Position numbers and translations under genes: made by a program. From a bacterium (GTDB lineage: Bacteria > Patescibacteriota > UBA1384 > VFKW01): DNA of 49,410 nt. The notes beneath the pieces were generated by a model. It was not told the DNA's origin and made no database searches. It worked only from the letters and a program-made list of their open reading frames with translations. The stretch lies in the NCBI GenBank assembly GCA_030647355.1, contig JAUSIS010000008.1:1-49410 (forward strand), written 5' to 3'. Below, piece by piece: positions 7,692 through 17,806 of the stretch. Each line of letters starts with the position of its first letter. The first letter of the stretch is position 1.

Positions 7692-9599
7692 ATGACAAGT
7701 CGTGAAATAAGAGAAAAATTTATTACGTTTTTTCAAAAGGAGGGGCATCGTGAAATGCCTCCTTCTTCTTTAATTTCCGATGATCCGACAACCCTTTTTA
7801 CTACTGCCGGTATGCAGCGATTCAAGCGTCATTATGTTAATCCGGAAGAGGCGCCGGCCAGTCGCCTCGTTACTATTCAACCCTGTTTCCGCACCTCTGA
7901 TATTGAGGAAGTAGGGGATAGCACCCATCTGACATTTTTTGAAATGCTTGGCAATTTTTCTTTCGGCTACCCTACTCTCCCCTCTTCGTACTTCAAAAAA
8001 GAGGCGATCGATTTTGCCTGGCGCTTTTTAACTGAAGAATTAAAAATTGATAAATCTCGCATCTACGCCACCTATTTTCAAGGCGATAATATGGTTGACG
8101 AAGATCATGAATCCAAGCAAATTCTGGAAACGTATTTAGAAAAGGGCTTAACCAAAATAGTAGCACAGGGCTTTGAAGACAATTTCTGGTCATTAGGCAC
8201 AGAAGGTTCTCCCGGTGGCCCAACAGTTGAATTCTATGTTTCACCTCGAGCGAATAAACGTGGCGATGAGTCGAGGGGGGATGGTGTTGAGGTTTGGAAT
8301 TTGGTCTTTAATGAATATATTTTCAAAAAAGGTAATTATCAACCCTCTAAACATAAGGGTGTTGATACGGGCATGGGCTTGGAACGTCTCGCCGTAATGA
8401 TGCAGGATAAAGACGATGTGTTCCAAACAGATCTCTTTACCCCAATAATTGCAAAAATTGAAGAACTGACTGGTAAAAAATATCAAGACAATACCAAAGC
8501 GTTTCGGATCATTGTCGACCACTTACGCTCTTCTTGCTTTCTTCTTGCGGAAGACATGACGCCATCCAATATTGGTCAAGGATATATATTAAGAAGATTA
8601 ATTAGAAGAGCAATAAGATATGGCTGGATGCTTGACTTAAAAAAAAGGGATCAACAACAAATCCTAAACTCCATCCTCTTGCAGTATAATGATATTTACT
8701 CTGCCTTGAAGCAAGAACAAAAGATAACACAATCCTTTCTAGAAGAAGAGAAAAAATTCCAACAAACTATCCAAATAGGTCTAAAAAAAGCAGCTTTCAT
8801 CTTGGAAAAGAAAAAACCTCTACCGGATGATATCTACGCAAAAATCATGCAGCTTCCAAAGAGAGAAGAAACTTTGCATCGTCTCCACATTGCAGAGCCA
8901 TCAGATGAGCTTGATCCTGAATTGCAAAAAATCGGTATCCAAATCACTAACCGCGAATTTCACAATGCCTTTATAACGGGCGAAGAAGCCTTTAATTTAT
9001 TTCAAACCTATGGCTTTCCGATCGAAATAATAACTGAATTGGCGCAAGAAAAGCGTCTATTCGTGGGTGTTACCGCTTTCCAAAAAGAATTAAAAAAACA
9101 TCAGGAAGTTTCTCGTGTTGGCGCCGGTATGTTCAAGGGTGGCCTTCAGGAAACTGGGGAGCAAGAAGTAAAATACCATACTGCCACGCACCTACTACAT
9201 GCTGCGCTTAGAGAAGTTTTGGGTGAACATGTTCAGCAAAAAGGTTCCAATATCACCGCCGAGCGTCTTCGTTTTGATTTTTCTCATCCCGAAAAAATGA
9301 CCCTCGAGCAAATCAAAAAAGTTGAAGGCTTGGTAAACGAAAAAATTAAAGATGATCTGGCAGTTCGTAAAGAAGAAATGACTCTGGAAGAAGCCAAAAA
9401 GAGGGGAGCTTTAGCATTTTTCACCCAAAAATACGGCGATAAGGTTTGTGTATATACTATAAGCGATGAAAAACCCTACTCCATGGAAGTATGCGGCGGT
9501 CCCCACGTTGAACGCACTGGCAAATTAGGTCATTTTAAAATTACCAAAGAAGAAGCATCTTCCGCTGGCATCCGCCGCATTAAAGCGGTTTTGGAGTAA
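7692..9599 (+). CDS. alaS: Alanyl-tRNA synthetase, short form without a C-Ala extension
   Basis: LFTTAGMQRFK, QPCFRTSDIEEVGDSTHLTFFEMLGNFSFG, GYILRRLIRRAIRYG, HTATHLLHAALREVLGEHVQQKGS, MEVCGGPHVERTGKLGHFKI; ends AGIRRIKAVLE*. Confidence 0.95.
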   Translation: MTSREIREKFITFFQKEGHREMPPSSLISDDPTTLFTTAGMQRFKRHYVNPEEAPASRLVTIQPCFRTSDIEEVGDSTHLTFFEMLGNFSFGYPTLPSSYFKKEAIDFAWRFLTEELKIDKSRIYATYFQGDNMVDEDHESKQILETYLEKGLTKIVAQGFEDNFWSLGTEGSPGGPTVEFYVSPRANKRGDESRGDGVEVWNLVFNEYIFKKGNYQPSKHKGVDTGMGLERLAVMMQDKDDVFQTDLFTPIIAKIEELTGKKYQDNTKAFRIIVDHLRSSCFLLAEDMTPSNIGQGYILRRLIRRAIRYGWMLDLKKRDQQQILNSILLQYNDIYSALKQEQKITQSFLEEEKKFQQTIQIGLKKAAFILEKKKPLPDDIYAKIMQLPKREETLHRLHIAEPSDELDPELQKIGIQITNREFHNAFITGEEAFNLFQTYGFPIEIITELAQEKRLFVGVTAFQKELKKHQEVSRVGAGMFKGGLQETGEQEVKYHTATHLLHAALREVLGEHVQQKGSNITAERLRFDFSHPEKMTLEQIKKVEGLVNEKIKDDLAVRKEEMTLEEAKKRGALAFFTQKYGDKVCVYTISDEKPYSMEVCGGPHVERTGKLGHFKITKEEASSAGIRRIKAVLE

Positions 9600-9603
9600 A
9601 TAT

Positions 9604-10330
9604 ATGGAAGGAATATATAATATCGTCTTTATATTTTTAGTCATTTGTATTGGCCTCATGGCTATTCTAGTAATATTCTTTCGTCAGTTTCCCAGCCTAA
9701 TTTCCGAGCCTTTAATTCGAGCATTCCAAACTCAAAAGAAGACAAAAAGCAAAGACGAATTGGCCAAAGAAGCTATAGGTAAAAAATTCGTCGCCAATTA
9801 CTACGGCTTTCTAGTACCACCAGAAAAAATTGGCTCACTACAAAAAAAACTTATTACATTCAGGAAAAAGCGTCCGCCGCTCCAATCGTTCCTAATTCAA
9901 GTTTTGATATATCTTCTTATCACCTACATTCTCATTCCTGAATTAGATCTGCCAATAATTAATCATCTCGCTCTAATTGGATTCACTCTTCTATCTGTCC
10001 CCCAATTATTTTGGAGGTATAAATATCAAATAGATGAAATGGAAATTAAGCAAAACAGTATCTCTGCCAAAGCAGGAGATAATCAATTTGAGGTCGCATC
10101 GGCTGATTTTCAAGTTACTTTAGTTAATGGACTTAAAAAAAAACGGTCCACTATATATAACCAATGTAAATGGAACGACATATGGCTTTTTTACAACCCA
10201 AGAATTAGACGAATATATGTCACAATTACCGGGTTTCAGAAATGAAACTAAAAAAGCCTTAATTATCCAATCAATCTTTTTCCTGTTAGGAATAGCCATA
10301 TTTGCACTTGGAATCATAATGGAAATGTAG
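9604..10330 (+). pseudogene. Membrane protein of unknown function, frame broken at an A9 run (10135-10143); possible slippage or indel
   Basis: Track ORF 9604..10245 and ORF 10127..10330 join in the +1 frame as ...VTLVNGLKKNGPLYITNVNGTTYGFFTTQELDEYMSQLPGF...IFFLLGIAIFALGIIMEM*. Confidence 0.6.
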
Positions 10331-10377
10331 AGCATTTATACGCTGGCGTCCGTCGTATCAAAGCAGCACTCAAATAA
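10330..10377 (+). pseudogene. Fragment resembling the alaS C-terminus
   Basis: Reads EHLYAGVRRIKAALK*, compared with the intact alaS end ...SSAGIRRIKAVLE*. Confidence 0.65.
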
Positions 10378-10404
10378 AAAAAAGCGAAACCGAAGTCTCG
10401 CTTT
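10376..10404 (-). terminator. Rho-independent terminator of the minus-strand gene
   Basis: On the minus strand: aaagcgagac-ttcg-gtttcgctttttttt. Confidence 0.75.
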
Positions 10405-10419
10405 ATAAATGGATTCGGG

Positions 10420-11202
10420 CTAACCCGTGGGTTGCATAGCGAATGAGCCTGTCGCGATTACTGCCTGTGCGTACGAGGCATCCCGCTGAACTTCGCCGAG
10501 GGTCACTCGATTCTCAGCGAAGCAGGTTCTGAACCGCTCCCTGATCTCAGGTTCCAGTTCACTAAGTGCCCATCCCATCTCGTAGGCGATAGCGACCATC
10601 AGCTCGCTTTTCTCGTCTGTAGCAAGTATCATCTGTTTGACGATCGGCATACAGGCAAGCTGGCAGAGCTGCTGAGCGTTCGCCTCATCGGCGCCGATAT
10701 GTCTGTAAAGTCCTTGGAGTAGCGATCTCTCATAGCCCAGACTGCTAGAGAAATCGGAGGTCAAGCGCTGCAGGCGGTCGGTCAGATCTATGATTGCCCG
10801 CTGAGTCAGTTGTCCCCTTTCTGCCAGGGATTTCATCCGGTCGAGTATGGCAAATACAACCACGAGTCGGATATATGTACGAACCGCCATTTCATCTACG
10901 ACCGGGATAGCCCCGAATATTGACTCGATAGCCGACCGAACCTTCGGTCCACCTCGCTTCGCCATCTGGGCCAGTAGCTTGTTTTCGGCAAGCTGTTGTA
11001 GCCCTTCCGGTGCTCTCACATCCTGATAGATTTCGAGCCCGGCCACGATGGTTTCCCTGTTCTCCTCTAGAAAGTCGGAGGGTTGGGTCAGCACCATGTG
11101 CATCCGAGTGAGGATGCTAGATGACACTTTACCCTCATCCCGTAGCAACTGGACGAGAGCTACGAACACAGACAAGCGTTCAGAAAAACTCCATTTCTTC
11201 AT
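10420..11202 (-). CDS. Hypothetical protein, GC-rich, probably helical
   Basis: Long ORF; SD ggaggg 7 nt before ATGAAGAAATGG (start at 11202, MKKWSFSERL...). Confidence 0.75.
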   Translation of the reverse strand: MKKWSFSERLSVFVALVQLLRDEGKVSSSILTRMHMVLTQPSDFLEENRETIVAGLEIYQDVRAPEGLQQLAENKLLAQMAKRGGPKVRSAIESIFGAIPVVDEMAVRTYIRLVVVFAILDRMKSLAERGQLTQRAIIDLTDRLQRLTSDFSSSLGYERSLLQGLYRHIGADEANAQQLCQLACMPIVKQMILATDEKSELMVAIAYEMGWALSELEPEIRERFRTCFAENRVTLGEVQRDASYAQAVIATGSFAMQPTG

Positions 11203-11332
11203 ATCCATCCCTCCAGAAGTATTCAGTATGAATAGTATAGCCCAACAACAAGCCAATGTCAACCATATACCCACTGGCTACTTGCAAGGTCCGAACCAAC
11301 ATGATAACCTATATAAGAGGGGTAGAACCAAC

Positions 11333-12589
11333 ATGGGAATTTTTGATATATTTACTAAAAAAACAAACACTGATGATTATGCCATTTCTCTAGATATAGG
11401 CACTGAATTTGTCAAAACAATAATTTTTCAAGTTAAAGACGGCAAGGGATATGTTAAGGGTGTTGGAAAACAGCGACAAAAATTGTCCGACATGCAAGGC
11501 GGTACAGTAACCGATATCCAGGGAGTAATCAGAAACTGCGAAGCCGCAATTTCTCGCGCCGCCGAACAAGCAGGCGCCCTGCCTCAACAAGTTGTCATCG
11601 GGATAGCCGGTGAATTGGTTAAGGGAGCAACAACCACCGTCCGCTATACTCGCGATAACCCGAAGTTAAAAATTGAACTTCCGGAACTAAAAGAAATAAT
11701 CAACCGAGTACAGCGCCGGGCATTTGAAAGAGCTCGAGAAATTCTCGCTTGGGAAACCGGTCATGAAGAAGTTGATGTTCGGCTGGTCAATGCCGCTATC
11801 GTTGATGTGTTAATTGATGGATATAAAGTAACAAATCCCATTGGCTTTCAGGGCAAAGAGTTGCAAATTGGCATTTACAACTGTTTTGCTCCGATTGTTC
11901 ATTTGGGGGCGCTACAGACCATTGCTGAAGAATTAAAATTAGATTTAATTTCTGTCACCGCCGAACCTTATGCGGTAGCTCGTTGTATGGGGAGCGAAGA
12001 ATCAACTGAATTTTCCGCTATTTTTTTGGACATCGGCGGCGGTACAACAGATATTGCTGTCGTCCGAAATGGCGGTGTTGAAGGTACAAAAATGTTTGCC
12101 CTCGGCGGACGGGCATTTACTAAACGCATTGCTACAGTAACTGGAGAAAACTTTCCCGAAGCCGAGAAATTGAAACTCTCCTATTCTGCCGGCGATGCCG
12201 ATAAAGAAGATAAAGAACTGATTAAGCGAGCCCTCGAAACAGATTGTGAGGTCTGGCTTTCTGGTGTAGAATTAACATTGGGAGAATTCTCAAATGTTGA
12301 TCTCCTGCCTTCTAGAATTTTTATTTGTGGTGGGGGAAGTAATCTTCCTGAAATTGCCAAAAGTTTAAAAACTGATGATTGGCTAAAAACCCTACCTTTT
12401 GCCAGAAAACCGGTAGTTCATCATTTAAAACCGAAAGATGTCACTAATATTATTGACGAAACAGGTGAACTTCAGGACCCTTCAGATGTTACCCCTATGG
12501 CATTGGCTAATGTTGCTTTGGATTTAGTCGGCGAAGAAACCGTGATGGAAAGTATTCTAGGCCGCGTTGTCCAATCACTGCGCAATTGA
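11333..12589 (+). CDS. ftsA: FtsA-like cell division ATPase (actin fold)
   Basis: AISLDIGTEFVKTI, TAEPYAVARC, AIFLDIGGGTTDIAVV, ALGGRAFTKRIA. Start taken at MGIFDIF rather than 11048. Confidence 0.75.
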   Translation: MGIFDIFTKKTNTDDYAISLDIGTEFVKTIIFQVKDGKGYVKGVGKQRQKLSDMQGGTVTDIQGVIRNCEAAISRAAEQAGALPQQVVIGIAGELVKGATTTVRYTRDNPKLKIELPELKEIINRVQRRAFERAREILAWETGHEEVDVRLVNAAIVDVLIDGYKVTNPIGFQGKELQIGIYNCFAPIVHLGALQTIAEELKLDLISVTAEPYAVARCMGSEESTEFSAIFLDIGGGTTDIAVVRNGGVEGTKMFALGGRAFTKRIATVTGENFPEAEKLKLSYSAGDADKEDKELIKRALETDCEVWLSGVELTLGEFSNVDLLPSRIFICGGGSNLPEIAKSLKTDDWLKTLPFARKPVVHHLKPKDVTNIIDETGELQDPSDVTPMALANVALDLVGEETVMESILGRVVQSLRN

Positions 12590-12638
12590 GTTTTATATAA
12601 ACAGAGTATTAAGATAGCTAAATTGTTAAAGGAAATTT

Positions 12639-14420
12639 ATGGATTCAGTGATTTATTTAGAGCCAGACGAAGAGATCACTTCTGTAATTGAGAAACTAAA
12701 GCGTTCCAAGTCGCCCATTGTTGGTATTGTCGCCCCCAGAAACGCTGTACTTCTACAAAGCGTTGTCAATCTAAAATTATTAAAACGCCAAGCTGCCACA
12801 TTAAAAAAAGAAATGGCCTTAGTTACTGCTGATAAAATTGGGCAAAATCTGGCTTTACGCACTGGAATCACCGTTTATGCCAACGTTCACGATACCGAAC
12901 CCCTGGAACCTCTTACTGCCCCTAAACCGGATAGTATAGTGGAAGATGACTTAGCGCCTGCAATACCCATCTCACCGAGCGGAGCTTTCAAGGTCCATCG
13001 CTATGATGAGAGATCTGATATTGTTGACGCTAAGTCTGCTGAACAACTAAATGAGGATGAAAACATTGCGGATTTCTCCTCCCACCCCATAGAACAAAGC
13101 GATCCCCAGCAGTCAGAGAGCGAACCGGAAATTCCTGATGAAAAATCAGAAGACAAACCAGAGACTGAAAAAGAACATAAACCCACCCAAAAAGATGAGA
13201 TACGTTCCGACCCGGCTATCCAAAAAACACATATCAAGAGCAATTATTTGAAAATCGTCCCTGTGCTGGTTGCAGCGCTGATAATTATCGTGGTAGTTGG
13301 TTATCTAGCCCTATCGTCCGTTTCAAAAGCTACTGTCAAAATAGTCGTTTCTGCTGAACCCATCAAGCAGGAGCTTGAAGTTACAGTAACCAAAGACCGC
13401 ACCCAGATTGACGCGGTCAACAACCTTATACCGGGGCGCCTGATTGAATCTATTCAACAAAATAGCCAAAAATATGATGCCAGTGGAAAAAAAGATATTG
13501 GCGAAAAAACTACTGGTAAAATTACACTTTACAACGCTTATAGCTATACCTCAACTATTACTATTGCCAAGGGAACTAAAGTCACGTCCGGGGACAAGAA
13601 TTATTATACTCAAGCCAGTGCCACAATTCCCAAAGCTACGCCTGGCATAGGGATCGATCAAGACGGTCAGCCAATAATAATACCCGATCCCCCTGGTTCA
13701 GTTGAAGTTGATATACTCGCATCAAGCTCAGGCGCTGGATATAACATACAACCATCCAAATTTACTATATCAGGATATTCGGCGAGTAAAGTCTATGGTG
13801 AGAACAAAACAGCCCTCGCTGGAGGTTCGACAAAAGAAGTTACCATCATCACCCAAGCCGATATCGATAAAGCAACCTCCGATATCACCAAAAGTTTATA
13901 CGCTAAAGCTTTAACCGATTTGAAAACCAAATCAGGACAAGCCACTTTCTTGCAAGAGGCACTTAAAAATGAAATTGTTGAAACAAGTTCTAATACTGAA
14001 GTTGGGACAGAGGCTAGTGATTTCACATTTACTGCTAAAACCAAATCCAGCATCCTTATATTTGATAATGGGAAACTAAACGACCTAATAACCCAGGATT
14101 TAACCTCGAAGATTTCCAAAGATCAATCACTCCTGACTACTGATACCAAAAATCTAAAGATAATAGTTATCTCGTCCGACCCCCAAGCCGGTTTAATGAA
14201 AATATCTTTAACTGCCTCCGGAAAAATAGTTCCTAAAATTGATGAATCAAAAATTAAAGCTGACCTAGCCGGGAAAACACGATCTCAAGTGGAATCATAT
14301 TTTCAAGACACCCCTGACATAAAAATGATTGATATAAAACTTAATCCTCCATGGTGGCTAAAGAAAATGCCTAAAACTATTGAAAAAATCAATGTTGACA
14401 TAAGTACCAAAAATAAATAA
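12639..14420 (+). CDS. Large single-TM protein with an acidic linker and a baseplate J-like extracellular region
   Basis: N-terminal globular part, acidic SESEPEIPDEKSEDKPETEKEHK linker, TM VPVLVAALIIIVVVGYLAL, then a Ser/Thr-rich repeat-like region ('GTKVTSGDKNYYTQASATIP'). Confidence 0.65.
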   Translation: MDSVIYLEPDEEITSVIEKLKRSKSPIVGIVAPRNAVLLQSVVNLKLLKRQAATLKKEMALVTADKIGQNLALRTGITVYANVHDTEPLEPLTAPKPDSIVEDDLAPAIPISPSGAFKVHRYDERSDIVDAKSAEQLNEDENIADFSSHPIEQSDPQQSESEPEIPDEKSEDKPETEKEHKPTQKDEIRSDPAIQKTHIKSNYLKIVPVLVAALIIIVVVGYLALSSVSKATVKIVVSAEPIKQELEVTVTKDRTQIDAVNNLIPGRLIESIQQNSQKYDASGKKDIGEKTTGKITLYNAYSYTSTITIAKGTKVTSGDKNYYTQASATIPKATPGIGIDQDGQPIIIPDPPGSVEVDILASSSGAGYNIQPSKFTISGYSASKVYGENKTALAGGSTKEVTIITQADIDKATSDITKSLYAKALTDLKTKSGQATFLQEALKNEIVETSSNTEVGTEASDFTFTAKTKSSILIFDNGKLNDLITQDLTSKISKDQSLLTTDTKNLKIIVISSDPQAGLMKISLTASGKIVPKIDESKIKADLAGKTRSQVESYFQDTPDIKMIDIKLNPPWWLKKMPKTIEKINVDISTKNK

Positions 14421-14542
14421 TTCAAAATCCATAAGATCCAAATGCAAGTCTACCAAAGTATTTTTATTTACCTGAATTTTTTTTTGTGTTATCATAATTT
14501 CTGATCCATATGATTAATATTATATTAATAAAGGTGTAATTT

Positions 14543-14977
14543 ATGAGCTTCTTGGGCTTAGATGTAGGTAAAAAGAGGATTGGAATGGCAATTGGTTCAG
14601 TAATTGCTGAAGAATTTAGTACGCTTACCATCAAAGACCCAGCTAAATCATTTTTAGACGGTAAAATCGGAACTAATCAAGCGGCTCAGCGACTTAGAGA
14701 AATAGTAGAGAGCAATAGAATAGAGAAAATTATCATTGGTAACCCAATTAACCAAGACGATAGCGATACTCAAATGTCTCGAGACATTCAGCTATTTTCC
14801 CAAAAACTAATGAGCTCCCTAGATATTCCAATAGAGATGACTAATGAGTCGCTAACCAGCTACGCAGCCGAGGAAATGCTTAAAGAGGAAGGGCTGTCTA
14901 TTAAAGAAACGAAACTTCGAGTTGATCAAACCGCGGCTAAACTTATCCTTCAGCAATATATTGAAGATCATCCATAA
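14543..14977 (+). CDS. ruvX: RuvX/YqgF family Holliday-junction resolvase-like protein
   Basis: FLGLDVGKKRIGMAIG, IIIGNPI, NESLTSYAAEEML, VDQTAAKLILQQYI. Confidence 0.85.
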   Translation: MSFLGLDVGKKRIGMAIGSVIAEEFSTLTIKDPAKSFLDGKIGTNQAAQRLREIVESNRIEKIIIGNPINQDDSDTQMSRDIQLFSQKLMSSLDIPIEMTNESLTSYAAEEMLKEEGLSIKETKLRVDQTAAKLILQQYIEDHP

Positions 14978-15002
14978 GAATTATTAATATAAGGAACTGT
15001 AA

Positions 15003-15917
15003 ATGCTTAAGAGAATCATCTTAATAATATTTCTCATTATCATAGGCCTCGCTTTTGGTACGTTAATGTATCTTAAGCAAGCAGTCTACACCCCGCTTAA
15101 TAAGTCCGATAATCATAAGAAACTTTTTGTTGTCCCTCAAAGAACTTCAACCCAAAATCTATCACGCAAACTTAAGGAAACAGGATTAATTAAGTCCCCG
15201 CTTGCATTTGTCATATATAGTAAGATAAAAAGAATAAACCTGCAAGCCGGACAGTATAAGTTTTCACCCTCAATGACTATTGCGACTATTGTAAACGATA
15301 TTTCTACCGGAAAGGTAGTAGAATATAAAGTAACATTTCCCGAAGGATTGAGGATAACCCAAATGGCAGATATTCTTGAATCTCAAGAAGTGGTCAAAAA
15401 ACAGGATTTTCTCAAAGCTGCCCAAGGACAAGAAGGATATCTCTTCCCTGACACCTACAGTTTTTCCAGTGGCATAAGCGCCAATCAAATTGTCAAAATT
15501 ATGAAAGATAACTTCCAGCAAAGAACCTCGGAGGTAAGAATAACCCCTAGAATATTAATTTTAGCCTCTATTGTTGAAAAAGAAATAAGTGCAACTGATG
15601 ACCGTTCCAAAATCGCAGGGGTATATACTAATCGTCTTAATATCAATATGCTTCTACAGGCCGATCCAACAGTCCAGTATGCCAAAGGGACCTGGGATGC
15701 AATCACCCAAAGCGATTACGAAACAGTGATATCACCATATAATACATATCTTAATGCCGGTCTTCCTCCGGGACCGATTTGTAACCCGGGGATAGCTAGT
15801 ATAGAAGCCGCCGCCAATCCCGCTAAGCATGAGTACTTCTACTTTTTTCATAAAAATGGCCAGACAGTATATAGCAAAACATTTATAGAACATCAAAATA
15901 ATCTAGCAAAATATTAA
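15003..15917 (+). CDS. mltG: Endolytic transglycosylase MltG
   Basis: VTFPEGLRITQMADIL, EGYLFPDTYSF, LASIVEKEI, LNAGLPPGPICNPGIASIEAAANPA. Confidence 0.93.
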   Translation: MLKRIILIIFLIIIGLAFGTLMYLKQAVYTPLNKSDNHKKLFVVPQRTSTQNLSRKLKETGLIKSPLAFVIYSKIKRINLQAGQYKFSPSMTIATIVNDISTGKVVEYKVTFPEGLRITQMADILESQEVVKKQDFLKAAQGQEGYLFPDTYSFSSGISANQIVKIMKDNFQQRTSEVRITPRILILASIVEKEISATDDRSKIAGVYTNRLNINMLLQADPTVQYAKGTWDAITQSDYETVISPYNTYLNAGLPPGPICNPGIASIEAAANPAKHEYFYFFHKNGQTVYSKTFIEHQNNLAKY

Positions 15918-15944
15918 TTTAAAAAGGGGATAGAAAGGTATTTT

Positions 15945-17726
15945 ATGTGTGGTATAGTTGGGTATATTGGCAAAAAAAATGGAGCTATTCCGGTCATTGA
16001 TGGCCTAAAAAGATTAGAATACCGTGGCTATGATTCTTGGGGAATTGCGGCAAAAGACTCTGGCCGCATTGATTTTCATAAACAAGTAGGTAAAATTGGC
16101 GCCTTTGAGTTAGCCAAGGATTTACCAGAATTCTCGGGAAATATCTGTATCGGTCACACTCGCTGGGCGACTCATGGCGGTGTAACAGAGGCTAATTCCC
16201 ATCCTCATTTCTCCTGCGACAATAAGATTGCTGTAGTACACAATGGGATTATTGAAAATTACCAAGAACTGCGAAAAAATTTGGAGGCAAAAGGCCATAA
16301 ATTCCGCTCTCAAACCGACACGGAAATCATCCCACATTTAATTGAAGAGAAGCTAAAGGAAAAACACAATCTTCCGTCTGCTGTTCGCCTTGCCCTAAAA
16401 GATTTAGAAGGAAGCTATGCCGTAGGTGTTATTAGCCAAGATGATGACATCTTGATTGGCGCCAGAAAAGGCAGCCCGTTAGTGTTAGGCATCGGAAATG
16501 GGGAGTTTTTTCTTGGCTCTGATGTCCCCGCCTTTCTTAAATATACAAATAAAGTCATCTTCCTAGATGAAAATCAAATGGCAATCCTAGATCAAAAAAA
16601 CCAAAGCTATAAAATAATGGATGTAAACACCAATAAACAATTAAACCCGGAAATTGCCACTATAGAATGGTCATTGGATGAGGCGGAAAAAGGCGGACAT
16701 CCCCATTTTATGATCAAAGAGATGCTTGAACAACCTTATGTTATAGAAAAAACGATCAGTGTGGAAGCAAATGAACTGAAAAAAGCCGCTTCGATGATTA
16801 AATCAGCCGAAAGAATCTATATTGTTGCTTGTGGGACTGCTATGCATGCCGGGATGTATGGAGCTTATATTTTTGCCCTAAGAAACAATCTTATTGTGCA
16901 GACCATATCGGCAGGAGAATTCCCGTATTTTGAACACCTGATTTCTACAAATGATTTAATCATTACTGTCTCCCAAAGCGGCGAAACGGCTGATGTGCTT
17001 GAAGCTGTACGCAGTGCCCATCGTTCAGGAGCAAAAGTCCTCTCGCTGGTTAATGTTATGGGCTCTTCGCTAATGCGTATGTCCGATATGTTCCTGCTAA
17101 CTAAAGCCGGTCCCGAAATATGCGTGCTATCAACCAAGGCCTATGTATCCCAGCAGGCAATGTTTGTGATGCTTTCAGCAACACTGGCAGGCGACATTAC
17201 AGCTGGCAAAAAAATCCTTCAGATAGCCAAAAACGATATAGCCAAAATTCTCAAACTAATGAGTTTAGATAAAATTAAAAAACTCGCTAGAGAAATTGCC
17301 ACTGTGCCCAATATCTATGCCATTGGTCGGGGAGTTAACTATCCGTCTGCCCTTGAAGGATGCCTAAAAATCAAAGAGGTTTCCTATATCCATGCCGAAG
17401 GTTTTGCCGGCGGAGATCTAAAACATGGTCCCATCTCGCTTATTGAGCCGGGAGTTCCTGTCTTGGCTTTCGTTGCCAATGATGGCTCCGATAAAGAAAT
17501 CCTTTCCAATGCTATGGAAGTAAAAGCGCGAGGCGCCCGAGTTATAGGCATTTCGTTTGAAAATAATCAGGTTTTTGACGAATATTTTCCTGTGGCTGCC
17601 AATGGTGTATATACTCCTATCTCAGCTATAGTATATACTCAGCTGATAGCTTACTTTATAGCACTAGAAAAAAAATTAGATCCCGATAAACCGCGGAATC
17701 TTGCCAAATCGGTTACTGTAAAGTAA
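15945..17726 (+). CDS. glmS: Glutamine--fructose-6-phosphate aminotransferase
   Basis: MCGIVGYIG, LEYRGYDSWGIA, GHTRWATHGGVTEANSHPH, VSQSGETADVLEA, AEGFAGGDLKHGPISLI, NLAKSVTVK. Confidence 0.97.
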   Translation: MCGIVGYIGKKNGAIPVIDGLKRLEYRGYDSWGIAAKDSGRIDFHKQVGKIGAFELAKDLPEFSGNICIGHTRWATHGGVTEANSHPHFSCDNKIAVVHNGIIENYQELRKNLEAKGHKFRSQTDTEIIPHLIEEKLKEKHNLPSAVRLALKDLEGSYAVGVISQDDDILIGARKGSPLVLGIGNGEFFLGSDVPAFLKYTNKVIFLDENQMAILDQKNQSYKIMDVNTNKQLNPEIATIEWSLDEAEKGGHPHFMIKEMLEQPYVIEKTISVEANELKKAASMIKSAERIYIVACGTAMHAGMYGAYIFALRNNLIVQTISAGEFPYFEHLISTNDLIITVSQSGETADVLEAVRSAHRSGAKVLSLVNVMGSSLMRMSDMFLLTKAGPEICVLSTKAYVSQQAMFVMLSATLAGDITAGKKILQIAKNDIAKILKLMSLDKIKKLAREIATVPNIYAIGRGVNYPSALEGCLKIKEVSYIHAEGFAGGDLKHGPISLIEPGVPVLAFVANDGSDKEILSNAMEVKARGARVIGISFENNQVFDEYFPVAANGVYTPISAIVYTQLIAYFIALEKKLDPDKPRNLAKSVTVK

Positions 17727-17806
17727 TCTACATAAAGAAATCATAAACTAATTTGAAGATTTGCTTTTACTGGTTTATTCCACTAAGATGAACTCAAAGA
17801 GGACTT

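Noticed and set aside
11048-11332. N-terminal extension of the ftsA-like ORF to 11048
   Set aside because: Antisense to the GC-rich minus-strand gene; the protein-like sequence begins at MGIFDIF (11333).
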